64,000 nucleotides of DNA from DATKCT01 sp035513055 (GCA_035513055.1 DATKCT010000149.1:1-64000); one strand, 5' to 3'; shown: positions 51,496 through 60,665, counted from the first letter of the stretch. Numbers and translations: made by a program. Notes: generated by a model not told the origin, from the letters alone.

Positions 51496-52440
51496 CTATG
51501 CCTGTTGCCGCAGATGCGCCTCCGTTTCCATTCCGCTGGATCGCCCCATGACATCGCCCATATGAGCGTAGAGTTCTTTGCCGGCCCCGGTGTGCTCCGC
51601 CAAGTCCGAAGCCAGTTCAATCCGCCCAGGTTCGAAAAAGGTCAGTACCGAAGAGCCGCCGAAGCGGAAATAGCCCTTCTCCAATCCTTTGGCCACGGGG
51701 CCCCCGGCGGGTCTGGTCTGGACAATGCTTCCGACGCAAGTAGCTCCGATTTCCATGAGCAGGACTTCCCCGAATAAATCGCTTTGCATGCGGGTAACGA
51801 ACCTCCGGTTTTGCCAGAGATAGCCGAGGTTGCGGCGCAAGGCCACGGGATTGACGGAATAGAGTGAGCCGCGGATATCGCGAGGCGCGCCGGCAACGCC
51901 TGAGACCGGGTAGTGGAATCGATGATAGTCGATGGGGCACAGCCGAGACAGCACAAGAGCGCCGGAGGCGTAACGGCGAGCCGCTTCCGCGTCTCCGAGC
52001 AGCGCCGTCAAGTCGAAGCGCTGGCCTTTGACGAAGACGGATTGGACCACGGAAAGATCCGGGAATCCGAGGTGCCGGCCATCTGCGGGAAAGACGGCGT
52101 GGCCCGGCTCTGGATCGACAGGACGGTTTTCCCGGCGAAGCCGGCGGGCAAAGAATGAGTTAAAATTCGGGAACGCGTCAAGGCGGTCCACAAACTCCGA
52201 GGCATCGATCCCGTAACGGTCGACGAAGCCAGGGATGCGTTTGCGGGTCACGGACCGGTCCATCCACCAGCCGGAGAACTTGGAGAATACGGGATGACGG
52301 ACCACCAGCCGGAGAAAGAGTTTGCCTGGCGCCGTCTCATAGGTCCACCGCAGCCAGGCTTCGCCATAGACTGGTTCAGTTTCCATCCGGCCGGTGTAGC
52401 GATGGTAATACTGAATGGGTTCGGGTCCCGGCATGGGCAT
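51496..52440 (-). CDS. psd: Phosphatidylserine decarboxylase proenzyme
   Basis: ATG 52440 (MPMPGPEPIQYYHRY) gives 314 residues; an upstream GTG at 52482 is possible. The proenzyme catalytic elements are visible: FPADGRH (Asp), PIDYHRFHYPVSG (His) and the self-cleavage site FGGSSVLTFF, where GGSS replaces LGST. Cleavage before the second Ser gives the pyruvoyl prosthetic group. The enzyme makes phosphatidylethanolamine at the inner membrane. It converges on dxs with 8 bp between stops. Confidence 0.9.
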   Translation of the reverse strand: MPMPGPEPIQYYHRYTGRMETEPVYGEAWLRWTYETAPGKLFLRLVVRHPVFSKFSGWWMDRSVTRKRIPGFVDRYGIDASEFVDRLDAFPNFNSFFARRLRRENRPVDPEPGHAVFPADGRHLGFPDLSVVQSVFVKGQRFDLTALLGDAEAARRYASGALVLSRLCPIDYHRFHYPVSGVAGAPRDIRGSLYSVNPVALRRNLGYLWQNRRFVTRMQSDLFGEVLLMEIGATCVGSIVQTRPAGGPVAKGLEKGYFRFGGSSVLTFFEPGRIELASDLAEHTGAGKELYAHMGDVMGRSSGMETEAHLRQQA

Positions 52441-52547
52441 GAAAAGAACCCCTCCCTGGATCCTGGCGGGGGGCTGCTGCACGCCGCACCGCTTCCGGGA
52501 GCGTGAATCCGGAAGGCGGACCCGGGCGCGGTGGCGAAACGCTGGGT

Positions 52548-53186
52548 TTACGGTTTCCCGGAAGCTGGGTTCGAAGGAACGGAGCGGCCGTTTTCGCCTT
52601 CTCCCTCTTCGTCGCCGGCGCCCGGTTCGCGGAAGACCACGGCATGTTTTTCGTACTCGATCTCCGCGCCCGTGAGGCCGGCGATGTATTCGAGCAACGC
52701 CGTCAAGGGAACATCCGTAAGCGACAGGCTGAAGCGTGCCGTCCGGATCTCCGGCGGAACGAGAAGGACGATATTCGCCGGGATGCCGGGATTTCCGGCC
52801 TCTTCCAATTGTTCTCGCACGACGCCGGCGGCTTCCTCCAAGGTGACGTCTACCAAGGAAATGCTGGCGACATTGATCGCCGCCAGGCGGTCTTCGAGTT
52901 TCACGGCGCCGCCTTCCTTCTCGGCGAGACGGATTTGGGCCAGGTAGTAATCCACCGAGGCATGGCGGTTGACCTGGGCCCGGACGGCCTGGAACAGCCT
53001 CTTGGCCGTAACCAGATCACCTCTGTTCAGAGCCTCTTTTCCGGCTGCAAACAGCTTTTGGACGGAGGGTTGACTCGAAGCTGTTTCTGCATCCCGGGCT
53101 TTCTTTGCGCTCGCCGTGCTGGTTTGGCAAGGCGCGGTTGTCGACCAGAGCAGAAGACCGAAGCACAAGAGAAGAGTGTGCTGCAT
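52548..53186 (-). CDS. Exported protein with secretin N-terminal-like (STN) domain
   Basis: This 212-residue protein has a signal peptide (cleavage near PCQTS, residue 20). A helical segment (VQKLFAAGKEALNRGDLVTAKRLF, read in two turns, about 42-66) looks like one TPR unit. A beta-alpha-beta STN-like domain follows (about 100-190), with SLVDVTLEEAAGVVREQL and FSLSLTDVPLTALLEYIAGL. Such domains occur in secretins and TonB receptors. Here it stands alone without a pore domain. It lies 107 bp upstream of psd on the same strand. Function is unknown. Confidence 0.6.
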   Translation of the reverse strand: MQHTLLLCFGLLLWSTTAPCQTSTASAKKARDAETASSQPSVQKLFAAGKEALNRGDLVTAKRLFQAVRAQVNRHASVDYYLAQIRLAEKEGGAVKLEDRLAAINVASISLVDVTLEEAAGVVREQLEEAGNPGIPANIVLLVPPEIRTARFSLSLTDVPLTALLEYIAGLTGAEIEYEKHAVVFREPGAGDEEGEGENGRSVPSNPASGKP

Positions 53187-53299
53187 AAAAAAGCATAAAC
53201 CCCGCGGCCGCGGTCCGCAAGGGCCGCTCCGGGGCGGATAATGGCTCGGGGCTCAGGTTTGCTCTCGACAGAGGGCGGGGCGCGGCGGGATGGTGCGCC

Positions 53300-53824
53300 A
53301 TGGGCTTAGCCGTCTATGCGGGGAGTTTCGATCCGGTGACCAAGGGGCACCTGTGGATGATTGAACAGGGGGCGGCGTTGTTTGGAAGGTTGATCGTTGC
53401 GGTCGGGGAGAACCCCGAGAAGAAGACGACTTTCAGCGAGGCGGAACGAGTCGCATTGCTCAGCGAGAGCATGCGGGAAGTCGACATTGCCGGAGTGGAG
53501 ATCGCGACCTTCGACCGGCGTTATCTGGTGCAGTACGCCGGTTCGATTGGAGCCCGCTACATGCTGCGCGGGATCCGGAGCGGGGCGGATTACGAATACG
53601 AGCGGGTGATGCGGCATATCAATGAGGATCTGTGTCCGCAAATCACGACGGTTTTTCTGATGCCGCCGCGGCACATTGCGGAGGTGAGTTCGAGCTTGGT
53701 GCGGGGCATGGTTGGCCCGGAAGGCTGGGAAGGGACGGTGGAACGTTTCGTGCCGCATTGTGTGCTCGAGGCCTTCCGACGACGCGGATCGGCAATGGAC
53801 CAGGGGGAGAGAAGGCCGTTCTAG
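53300..53824 (+). CDS. coaD: Phosphopantetheine adenylyltransferase
   Basis: This 174-residue protein begins AVYAGSFDPVTKGHLWMI with the nucleotidyltransferase TxGH motif (14-17, TKGH). YMLRGIRSGADYEYERVM, FLMPPRHIAEVSSSLVR (here Arg-His instead of the usual SSS context beginning at EVSSSLVRG) and the C-terminal helix are typical. It makes dephospho-CoA from phosphopantetheine in CoA synthesis. The start is divergent from the STN protein with 113 bp between. Confidence 0.93.
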   Translation: MGLAVYAGSFDPVTKGHLWMIEQGAALFGRLIVAVGENPEKKTTFSEAERVALLSESMREVDIAGVEIATFDRRYLVQYAGSIGARYMLRGIRSGADYEYERVMRHINEDLCPQITTVFLMPPRHIAEVSSSLVRGMVGPEGWEGTVERFVPHCVLEAFRRRGSAMDQGERRPF

Positions 53825-53900
53825 ACGGCCCTCGGAATTGTGTTGTCAATCCAGCCCGGCCCAGTTTCGTAGGCGGCGCACTTTCGACTTCTTCTGCTTC

Positions 53901-54845
53901 ATGGACTCTTCGGACGCCCCCGATCCCCGTGTTGCGGGAATGAACAAGGGAGGCTCTCCGTCCCGGAAGAAGACCTTTTTTCTGCGGCTGACGAGCACGC
54001 TCGTGCTCTGGGCCTTGGTCGTGGGGGGTCTGGTGCTCAACTGGAGCTGGCTGGCCTTTACCTTGATCGCTTTGGTGGCGGTGTTGGCGTTGTTGGAGTG
54101 TCTGCGCTTGTTCGGAGTGGAACGGCATCCGGCGCTCCATCATTGGACCGTGGGGATCGGCGTGCTTTACCTGTCCGCCACCTTCCTCTACAGCCGCCAG
54201 GAAAACGTCTACTTCGCTCACCTCGACATCTTCTTTGTCGTGCTCCACATCTTTGGAGCGTTTGTGGTTACGTTATTCCGTCCGTTGTCCGGGAGGGAGA
54301 CCCTGGAACGGCTCACCGGAGCGGTTTTCGCCTTTCTTTACATTCCGTTCTTTTTCAACTTTCTGATCCGGATCCTCTACTTGGATTCGGCCCGGGAGTT
54401 GAGTGGCGGAAACGGGAGCGTCCACCTGTTGTTCCTGGTGGTGACGACCAAGTTCACGGACATGGGGGCCTATGTGATCGGTTCTTGGCGGGGCAAGCAT
54501 CCCGCGGCGCCCTCGATCAGCCCGGGCAAGACCTGGGAAGGATTTGGGGGAGCGTTTCTCGGAGCGCTGGTGGGGGCGATCGGGGTTCTCTTGTTATTCC
54601 GCGGACGAATGTTTCCGGTGACTCCCCCACACGCCGTGTATTTGGCCCTGCTCTTGGCGGTGGCCGCCATCCTCGGCGATCTGGCGGAATCGCTGTTGAA
54701 ACGCTGTGCCAAGGTGAAGGACTCCGGAAACATGCTTCCGGGCATCGGCGGAGCGCTGGATCTCATCGACAGCCTGTGTTTTACAGCGCCTGTTCTCTAT
54801 CTTTATCTCAACCTGCTGTTGGACGGAGGGCACGCGACGCCGTGA
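53901..54845 (+). CDS. cdsA: Phosphatidate cytidylyltransferase (CdsA) with altered signature
   Basis: ATG 53901 gives 314 residues with about eight TM segments. The conserved block SPGKTWEGFGGAFLGAL and the signature region DLAESLLKRCAKVKDSGNML are present. The signature end, normally PGHGGxxDRxDS, reads PGIGGALDLIDS: the His is Ile and the Arg is Leu. These residues are near-invariant in my recollection of the family, so activity is possible but unusual. The GTG start of dxr overlaps the stop by 4 bp. Confidence 0.85.
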   Translation: MDSSDAPDPRVAGMNKGGSPSRKKTFFLRLTSTLVLWALVVGGLVLNWSWLAFTLIALVAVLALLECLRLFGVERHPALHHWTVGIGVLYLSATFLYSRQENVYFAHLDIFFVVLHIFGAFVVTLFRPLSGRETLERLTGAVFAFLYIPFFFNFLIRILYLDSARELSGGNGSVHLLFLVVTTKFTDMGAYVIGSWRGKHPAAPSISPGKTWEGFGGAFLGALVGAIGVLLLFRGRMFPVTPPHAVYLALLLAVAAILGDLAESLLKRCAKVKDSGNMLPGIGGALDLIDSLCFTAPVLYLYLNLLLDGGHATP

Positions 54846-56044
54846 CAGGGCTGCGGCAACCGGATGAGTCACCCGCGCGCCGCCGGGTTGTGGTCCTCGG
54901 ATCGACGGGTTCCATCGGCACGAGCACGCTCAAGGTGGCGCGGGAGATCCCCGCCCGGATGGAGATCGTGGGGTTGGCAGCCAACGCCCGGGACGACATT
55001 TTGCTGAAGCAGATCAGGGAAACTGGGGTCCGCCAAGTGTGCCTAGCCGATCCCATGGCGGCGGCGAGAGTGCGGTTGGCCGCGCCGGAGATCGAGGTCC
55101 ACGAGGGTCCCGAAGGCCTGCGGAGACTGGCTACGGCGCCGGAAGCGGATCTGGTTCTCGTCGCCATTGTCGGCACCGCGGGCTTGGACCCGGCTCTGGC
55201 CGCCATCGAGGCGGGCAAGGATCTTGCGGTCGCGAGCAAGGAAATTCTGGTGATGGCGGGAGAGACGGTGATGCAGCGCGCCCGAAGCAGTGGCGTCCGG
55301 GTGTTGCCGGTCGACAGCGAGCACAACGCCATTTTTCAATGCTTGGAGGGCTGCCGGGATGGCAAGAGTGTGCGGCGCATCATTCTCACGGCGTCGGGCG
55401 GACCGTTCCGGCAGTGGCCCGCGAAGCGCTTGCAGGAGGCGACCTTGGAGGACGCCCTTCAACATCCGACTTGGGAGATGGGGCGCAAGATCACCATCGA
55501 TTCGGCTACCCTGTTTAACAAGGGACTGGAAATGATCGAAGCCCATTGGCTCTTCGGAGCGTCCATGGCGCAGATCGACGTCGTGGTTCATCCCCAGAGC
55601 ATCGTCCATTCCATGGTCGAGTTCGTGGACGGATCGGTCCTGGCCCAGTTGAGTCAGTCGGACATGTGTTTCCCCATTCAGTATGCGGTCACTTGGCCGG
55701 ACCGGATCCCTAACCAGTTGGAAGCGCTGGATTTTTCTCGATTGAGCCGGCTGGATTTCGAGGCTCCGCGGGAATCGGACTTTCCGGCCTTGCGATTGGC
55801 GCGTTGGGCGGGAGAGACTGGAGGGACGTTGCCCGCGGTTCTCAACGCCGCCAATGAGATCGCGGTGCAGGCATTTATCGAGGGCAGCATCCGCTTTCCC
55901 GGGATATGGGAAACGGTCGAGGCGGTGATGACGGCGCATCGGTCGACCGCTCATCCGTGTTTGGAAGAGATTCTCGAAGCGGACGCCTGGGCGCGGGACG
56001 AAGGGGATCGAGTAGTGAATCTTAAGGCTTCCAAGGGTCGATGA
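54842..56044 (+). CDS. dxr: 1-deoxy-D-xylulose 5-phosphate reductoisomerase
   Basis: The GTG start at 54842 overlaps the cdsA stop (GTGA) and gives 400 residues. NADPH motif GSTGSIGTSTL (20-30); metal and substrate residues in ASKEILVMAGE, VDSEHNAIFQCL, TASGGPFR and NKGLEMIEAHWLFG. It is the second MEP-pathway enzyme; dxs lies 3.4 kb upstream. A cdsA-dxr pair is common, but the usual downstream rseP is absent; the next gene is convergent. Confidence 0.95.
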   Translation: MTGLRQPDESPARRRVVVLGSTGSIGTSTLKVAREIPARMEIVGLAANARDDILLKQIRETGVRQVCLADPMAAARVRLAAPEIEVHEGPEGLRRLATAPEADLVLVAIVGTAGLDPALAAIEAGKDLAVASKEILVMAGETVMQRARSSGVRVLPVDSEHNAIFQCLEGCRDGKSVRRIILTASGGPFRQWPAKRLQEATLEDALQHPTWEMGRKITIDSATLFNKGLEMIEAHWLFGASMAQIDVVVHPQSIVHSMVEFVDGSVLAQLSQSDMCFPIQYAVTWPDRIPNQLEALDFSRLSRLDFEAPRESDFPALRLARWAGETGGTLPAVLNAANEIAVQAFIEGSIRFPGIWETVEAVMTAHRSTAHPCLEEILEADAWARDEGDRVVNLKASKGR

Positions 56045-57128
56045 CGGCTTTGGACACGCGCAACTGTTCGACGTCTTCGAGGGCTTGGGGCGTTTCACGG
56101 AGCGAGTAGGTGGCTCCGATCATGTCTTGCCAGGGCACGCGCGGAGACAGGCGCGTCATCATCGTAATGCCGCGGTGGAAGTGAGAGAACTCGCTGCCCC
56201 AGCAACCCCGCACGTCGAGGTGTTTCCGGTTGATGTGATAGTGAGGATGAATCTGCGAGGGCCCGTTGTCCGTGTATTGACCGGCGATGACGTAAACGCC
56301 GCCGTCCCGCGTCATTTCCATACCTTCCGGGATGGCGGCGGGATTTCCAGAGGCTTCGATCGTGACATCGGCTCCGCGGCCGCCGGAGAGTTCTCGGACT
56401 GCGGCGACCCGCTCGACCGGGTTCAGCGTTCGAATGTCGAGAGCGGCATCCGCGCCGAAGCGCCGGGCCAGGGTCAGCCGGTTCCCGGGTGCGCCGAGGA
56501 CGACGATCCGGGCGGCGCCGGAGGCGGCGGAGAAGGCCGCGACGCAGAGTCCCACGGGGCCGCAACCCTGCACGGCTACGGTGTCGCCCATCCGGATTCC
56601 GGCGCGCTCGACAGCGTGAAAGGCGGTGGGCATGCCGCAACCTCCGGCGATGTACGTCAGCGGGTCCAGGTCTCGAGGGAGGCGGAGGGGCAGAACGCCT
56701 GGGAGCAGGTGGATGAACTCGCTCCAACCGCCGAAAAGGCCGTCCTCGGTTCCATAAGTGATGCCGTAGACGCGGCGTTCGGGACAGCGGGTTGCGGTTT
56801 TGGCCACCAGGCAATGCCAGCAGCGGCCACAGGTCCGGTGCACATCAAAGAAGGCGGCGACCTCGCCTGTTTGGAAGGGAAGACCTTCGGCATCGCGGAG
56901 TTCGCCGCAGATTTCGACAACCTCTCCGACGCTGACGTGACCTGGGGTAAGGGGGTAAGGGACTCCGGAGAGGCGGCCGTGGAAAAGGTGACAATCGGTG
57001 CCGCACACTTCGCTGTAGAGGGTCCGCAGGAGGGCTGACCCGGGCTCGAGAGAGGGGATACGGGCTTCCCGGATAACGATCGGACCGCCCGGTTTTTCGA
57101 TCACGGCGAAGCGAGAGCTGGAAGGCAT
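56022..57128 (-). CDS. Zinc-dependent alcohol dehydrogenase family protein
   Basis: This 368-residue MDR enzyme has catalytic-zinc Cys42 in SEVCGTDCHLFHG, the structural-zinc quartet Cys100/103/106/115 in CGRCWHCLVAKTATRC and the NAD(P) motif VQGCGPVGLC. The usual Glu after GH in the catalytic-zinc region (GHE) reads GHVSVGE. Substrate is unknown. Its last 23 bp overlap the end of dxr in the opposite orientation. Confidence 0.88.
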   Translation of the reverse strand: MPSSSRFAVIEKPGGPIVIREARIPSLEPGSALLRTLYSEVCGTDCHLFHGRLSGVPYPLTPGHVSVGEVVEICGELRDAEGLPFQTGEVAAFFDVHRTCGRCWHCLVAKTATRCPERRVYGITYGTEDGLFGGWSEFIHLLPGVLPLRLPRDLDPLTYIAGGCGMPTAFHAVERAGIRMGDTVAVQGCGPVGLCVAAFSAASGAARIVVLGAPGNRLTLARRFGADAALDIRTLNPVERVAAVRELSGGRGADVTIEASGNPAAIPEGMEMTRDGGVYVIAGQYTDNGPSQIHPHYHINRKHLDVRGCWGSEFSHFHRGITMMTRLSPRVPWQDMIGATYSLRETPQALEDVEQLRVSKAVIDPWKP

Positions 57129-57317
57129 GGCAGCGGGGGCTCAGAACTCCTCGGGGGGCGGTCATGCGCAGACAGATGAAACGGCATTACGCGCGGGCAA
57201 GGAACTGACGCGGCTGTGAGGACTGCCGTTCATCGATCATGGCACGAGGAAACTCATGCCGCGGCGATGACTCTGTCAAAGACATTTTTGACCAGCGAAA
57301 GTATTCCGCGTGAATAT

Positions 57318-57350
57318 CGCCAGGACGCACAGGAGTGCGTCCCTCCATGG
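57318..57350. repeat. Third copy of the ggagggacg/cgtcctg repeat
   Basis: Reverse complement of this segment reads ccatggagggacgcactcc then tgtgcgtcctggcg. It matches the two copies at 37324 and 37892 in its arms, while the loop and the middle of the stem have covaried (cgcac/gtgcg here against cgggc/gcccg there). Confidence 0.65.
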
Positions 57351-57529
57351 CGATCCGCGGGGACAAACCTAATCCATTCCCAAACCCCATTCCTATCGTC
57401 CCTGGAAAACCGAAAGGTTGGCCATGTCGCCCTGAACACACTCGAGAAGCAACCCTTTGAAGGAACCGCGAATGCACGCGAATAGGGCTTCTCCCACAAC
57501 CCGTGTCCGATCTCGTTCAATACCTCCAT

Positions 57530-57643
57530 GGCGCACCCCACGATCTCAAAAACCTCCTCCTTCAAGAGCAGACCATCGGAACGGTGATCCGCCGTCCACT
57601 CACGCGAATCCTCACCCTCAAATTCGCGTTCATTTGCGTTCAT
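57530..57643 (-). pseudogene. GxxExxY protein, 5' fragment
   Basis: On the minus strand the first 55 or so codons give LLLKEEVFEIVGCAMEVLNE and IGHGLWEKPYSRAF, the start of the GxxExxY (PD-(D/E)XK-like) family common in Bacteroidetes, Planctomycetes and Verrucomicrobia. After AF the sequence no longer matches; the family would need about 70 more residues. The ATG used (57643) lies in the 46-bp tandem repeat. The downstream stretch 57187-57530 holds repeats and no continuation that I can recognise. Confidence 0.6.
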
Positions 57644-57768
57644 TCGCGGTTCTCCACTTTCCCTGCTCTCCAGCCCCCTCCGCGTTCATTCGCGGTTCTC
57701 CACTTTCCCTGCTCTCCAGCCCCCTCCGCATTCATTCGCGGTTCTCCTCCTTTCCCGCTCTTCAGCCC
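57636..57768. repeat. 46-bp tandem repeat, about 2.9 copies
   Basis: The unit starts gcgttcattcgcggttctcc and recurs at 57636, 57682 and 57728. Copies one and two are identical; copy three is diverged and shorter. A partial unit (gcgttcattt) precedes it. The array ends exactly at the stop codon of the sugar dehydrogenase gene (57769-57771). The unit is not a multiple of three and is not coding. Confidence 0.9.
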
Positions 57769-59091
57769 TCAACCCTGCACAAGCTTCCAAACGACGCCTG
57801 TTTCCCCCGTCAGACCACCCGCCTTGTTGGTTAAAATGTAGAGTTCCCCGTCGGCTCCTTCCCCTATAGCGAGCATGAAGGAGTCGATCTGACCGTTGGA
57901 AGCGCCTTCGACGGGAAGGGGCTTGAGTTCCCAGCGCGATCCTTCCGCATTGGCCGAGAAGAGGCTTCCTTTGCCCAGACCCCACATGAAGGTCCAGTCA
58001 CCGAAGACATAGCGATTTCGGAGCCCGGGAATGCTTTTGCCGCGGTAGACGTAGCCTCCGCAGATGGAAGCTCCGCGGGCTTCGGCATCGGTGGGGAAGG
58101 CTTTCGGATTCTTGTAGACAAGCACAGGCTCGGCGAAAGGCTTGCCCGCGGCGTCCACATTGGGTTTCTCGATCACGACATCCATGGCCTTGTCAGGATC
58201 GAACCCGCTAAAACCTTCCCGGATGTTCCAGCCGTAGTTGCCGCCCTTCTCGATAATATTGACTTCCTCGAAACGGTTCTGACCGATGTCGGCCAGTATG
58301 AGGCGGCCATCGGGAAGAAATGCGAGACCCCAAGGGTTGCGAAGACCGAGAGCAAAAATCTCGTCGCGCCCGTCGCGTCCGGCGAAAGGGTTGTCGGCAG
58401 GAATCCCATACGGATCGCCCCGGTCGACATCGATCCGAAGGATCTTCCCGAGTAATTGTTCCGGATCCTGGGCGTTGCCGCCCGGGACATGTCCCGGCCC
58501 CACGTCGTTGGCTGCGCCGCCGTCCCCCGTCGATATGTAAAGGAAGCCGTCCGGACCGAAAAGGACATTTCCGGAGTTGTGGTTGAACTGGGGTTCGTCG
58601 ATCTGGAGGAGGACTTTTTCGGATGCGAGATCCGCACTGCGTTCTCCCTCTTTCACCCGAAACTCAGCGATCACCGAGGTATGATCCCAGCCCCGCGGAG
58701 CGCCCTCGCGAAGCGGTCCGCTGTAATAAACGAAAATGCGGCCGTTCGTGGCGAAGCTGGGATGAAAGGCGAGGCCAAGCAATCCCCGCTCGTCAAATCC
58801 CTCGTTGAGCTTGGCGACCTTCGAGCGCAGATCGAGGAAGGGCTCGGGCAGACGTTTCCCGCCGGTGCCCACGAGCCAGGCCACTCCGACCTGATCCAGG
58901 ATCGTGAGCAGGCCCTCTTCGCCAGGATACGCGACCAAACCCACGGGCGAGACAAAACCTTCGGCTACCTTTTCCAGTTTGAGCGCTCCGATTTCTTCAG
59001 CGGGACTGGAAGAGGCGAGGAAAACGGATCCGGCGGCCATGACGGCGAAAAAGCGGACACGAGATAAGAGGGAGGACGAAGATGGACTCAT
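57769..59091 (-). CDS. Exported PQQ-dependent sugar dehydrogenase-like beta-propeller
   Basis: ATG 59091 (MSPSSSSLLSRVRFF) gives 440 residues with a signal peptide (cleavage near SSPAEE, residue 31). It is a six-bladed soluble glucose-dehydrogenase type propeller: FDERGLLGLAFHPSF, NHNSGNVLFGPDGFLYISTG (catalytic His context), GKILRIDVDRGDPYGIP, LGLRNPWGLAFLPDG, GWNIREGF and SICGGYVYRGKSIPGLRNRY. These residues bind PQQ and calcium in the family. It likely oxidises sugars in the periplasm; cofactor use is inferred. It is transcribed alone. Confidence 0.88.
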   Translation of the reverse strand: MSPSSSSLLSRVRFFAVMAAGSVFLASSSPAEEIGALKLEKVAEGFVSPVGLVAYPGEEGLLTILDQVGVAWLVGTGGKRLPEPFLDLRSKVAKLNEGFDERGLLGLAFHPSFATNGRIFVYYSGPLREGAPRGWDHTSVIAEFRVKEGERSADLASEKVLLQIDEPQFNHNSGNVLFGPDGFLYISTGDGGAANDVGPGHVPGGNAQDPEQLLGKILRIDVDRGDPYGIPADNPFAGRDGRDEIFALGLRNPWGLAFLPDGRLILADIGQNRFEEVNIIEKGGNYGWNIREGFSGFDPDKAMDVVIEKPNVDAAGKPFAEPVLVYKNPKAFPTDAEARGASICGGYVYRGKSIPGLRNRYVFGDWTFMWGLGKGSLFSANAEGSRWELKPLPVEGASNGQIDSFMLAIGEGADGELYILTNKAGGLTGETGVVWKLVQG

Positions 59092-59143
59092 GGTGATGGG
59101 CAGATGAACCGGCGGCCATGGTAGCGCTGAAAAAGAGAGGTGT

Positions 59144-60634
59144 TCAAACCGATTCTGCGGCGCGGAATGCGGCATCGAACCGCTCGGCGAGGCCGGTGGG
59201 ATCTTCGAGACCGACCGCAACGCGAAGCAAGTGAGCCGGAACTCCGTGTTGGGCGGCCCAGTTGAGTTCACGGTAATGGGCCAGCAGCGTATAGGGACAG
59301 CACAAGGTGTAATCGGTACCGAGGCTGGGGCCCTTGTTCACGGCGAGAGCGTCGTAGAAACGGGGTGCGCGAAGCGCTCCCTCGTTCAAAATCATCGAGA
59401 AAAGGCCGCCACCTCCGCGACCGGGACGGCGCAGCCGCGCGTAGGCTTCGGGACAGCGCAGGGACGGATGATAAAGCGCCGCGACCTGCGGGCGCCTTTC
59501 GAGGTGGTGAAGGAGGGCGGAAGTGTTCCGGTTGATACGTTCCATGCGCTCGGGAAAATTCCGGCTGTTTTCCTCCAGAACCGCGGCGTCCTCCGGCCAG
59601 AGTTCGCCGTCGTCGCGATGGCGGAGGAAATCCCTCAGTGCAACCGCGAAGTGGGAAGCCGAGCTAACGGCGATGGATCCGGCCATGACGTCACCCCGGC
59701 CCGAGATATTCTTGGTGAGACTGGTGCTGATCGCGTCGGCCCAGGGCATGACATCGACGTTGTAAACCGTAGCGATGGTGTCGTCGACGAAGAGAGGGAC
59801 GCCGTGCCGCCGGGCTAACTGCGCGGCGGTTTCGAGGTCGATGGTGTCCAGAAGCGGATTGGAAGGCGTTTCGCAGAAGATCCCCGCAACGGGGCCCGCT
59901 TCGAGCACCGCGCGCAACCGGTCCAGGGACGCCGGTCCGGGGTCGGCCAGGAACTGCACCTCCCGGCTGAAGCGCCTCTGGATCTCAAGGGTATCGACGT
60001 AGGGAAACCCGAGTTGCACTGTCGGTCCGGATCGTCCCGTATGGAGGAGAAAACGGTGGAGCGCATACACCGCGTTCATTCCCGATGGAAAGAGAAAGAC
60101 GTCCCCGGGATCACAGTCGATCCACCCGGCGAGACGCCGGATGAAGACGCCAGCAGCCGTTTCGTGACCAGCCGGCAGCCGCTGCTCTTCCAGCGCGGCT
60201 CGAGCGAGACGGCTGCTGACGATCTCGCCGGAGATCCGCCAAAAATGAAACGCGTCGCGAAACAGCGATGAGGGCAGAGACACCGCCGTCAAACGGGCGA
60301 AGCCGACGTCGTGAACAGCCTCGATCCCCGAATCCGCCAATCCCACAAAACGCAAACAGCGCCGGGCGGCGGCGGGACTGGGAAATACGAGACAACGCTC
60401 GCCGTCGCGGGCGAAACGTTCCTCCGCAGCGGCGAAAAGACGCGCAACGGTGGGGTGCAGAACGAAGCGAGGATAGCCGCAAGCCAGTGTGGCGAGGACT
60501 TCCGGACGTTCTTCCTCATAGGCGATCACGCTGTCCCAGGTAGGCATGCACACGGAGACGGCGTGGGGCGAGTCCGGAATGGGCTTGCCCAGATCCTCGG
60601 GTTTGCAGAGCGGGTCCCGCAAAAGATCTCTCAT
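59144..60634 (-). CDS. PLP-dependent trans-sulfuration enzyme (cystathionine gamma-synthase-like)
   Basis: ATG 60634 (MRDLLRDPLCKPEDLG) is preferred over 60676, which lies in a dispersed repeat. The 496 residues include an extra N-terminal domain of about 130 residues. The Cys/Met metabolism PLP fold follows: FIRRLAGWIDCDPGDVFLFP, FCETPSNPLLDTIDL, LFVDDTIATVYN (Asp binding PLP nitrogen) and the Schiff-base Lys in TSLTKNISGRGDVMAG (about 307). The extended N-domain resembles fungal-type cystathionine gamma-synthases rather than MetB of 380-400 residues. It probably makes cystathionine from an activated homoserine and cysteine. Confidence 0.8.
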   Translation of the reverse strand: MRDLLRDPLCKPEDLGKPIPDSPHAVSVCMPTWDSVIAYEEERPEVLATLACGYPRFVLHPTVARLFAAAEERFARDGERCLVFPSPAAARRCLRFVGLADSGIEAVHDVGFARLTAVSLPSSLFRDAFHFWRISGEIVSSRLARAALEEQRLPAGHETAAGVFIRRLAGWIDCDPGDVFLFPSGMNAVYALHRFLLHTGRSGPTVQLGFPYVDTLEIQRRFSREVQFLADPGPASLDRLRAVLEAGPVAGIFCETPSNPLLDTIDLETAAQLARRHGVPLFVDDTIATVYNVDVMPWADAISTSLTKNISGRGDVMAGSIAVSSASHFAVALRDFLRHRDDGELWPEDAAVLEENSRNFPERMERINRNTSALLHHLERRPQVAALYHPSLRCPEAYARLRRPGRGGGGLFSMILNEGALRAPRFYDALAVNKGPSLGTDYTLCCPYTLLAHYRELNWAAQHGVPAHLLRVAVGLEDPTGLAERFDAAFRAAESV

Positions 60635-60665
60635 CGTGCGCGTGTTCTTGGCGGAAGCGCGCACT

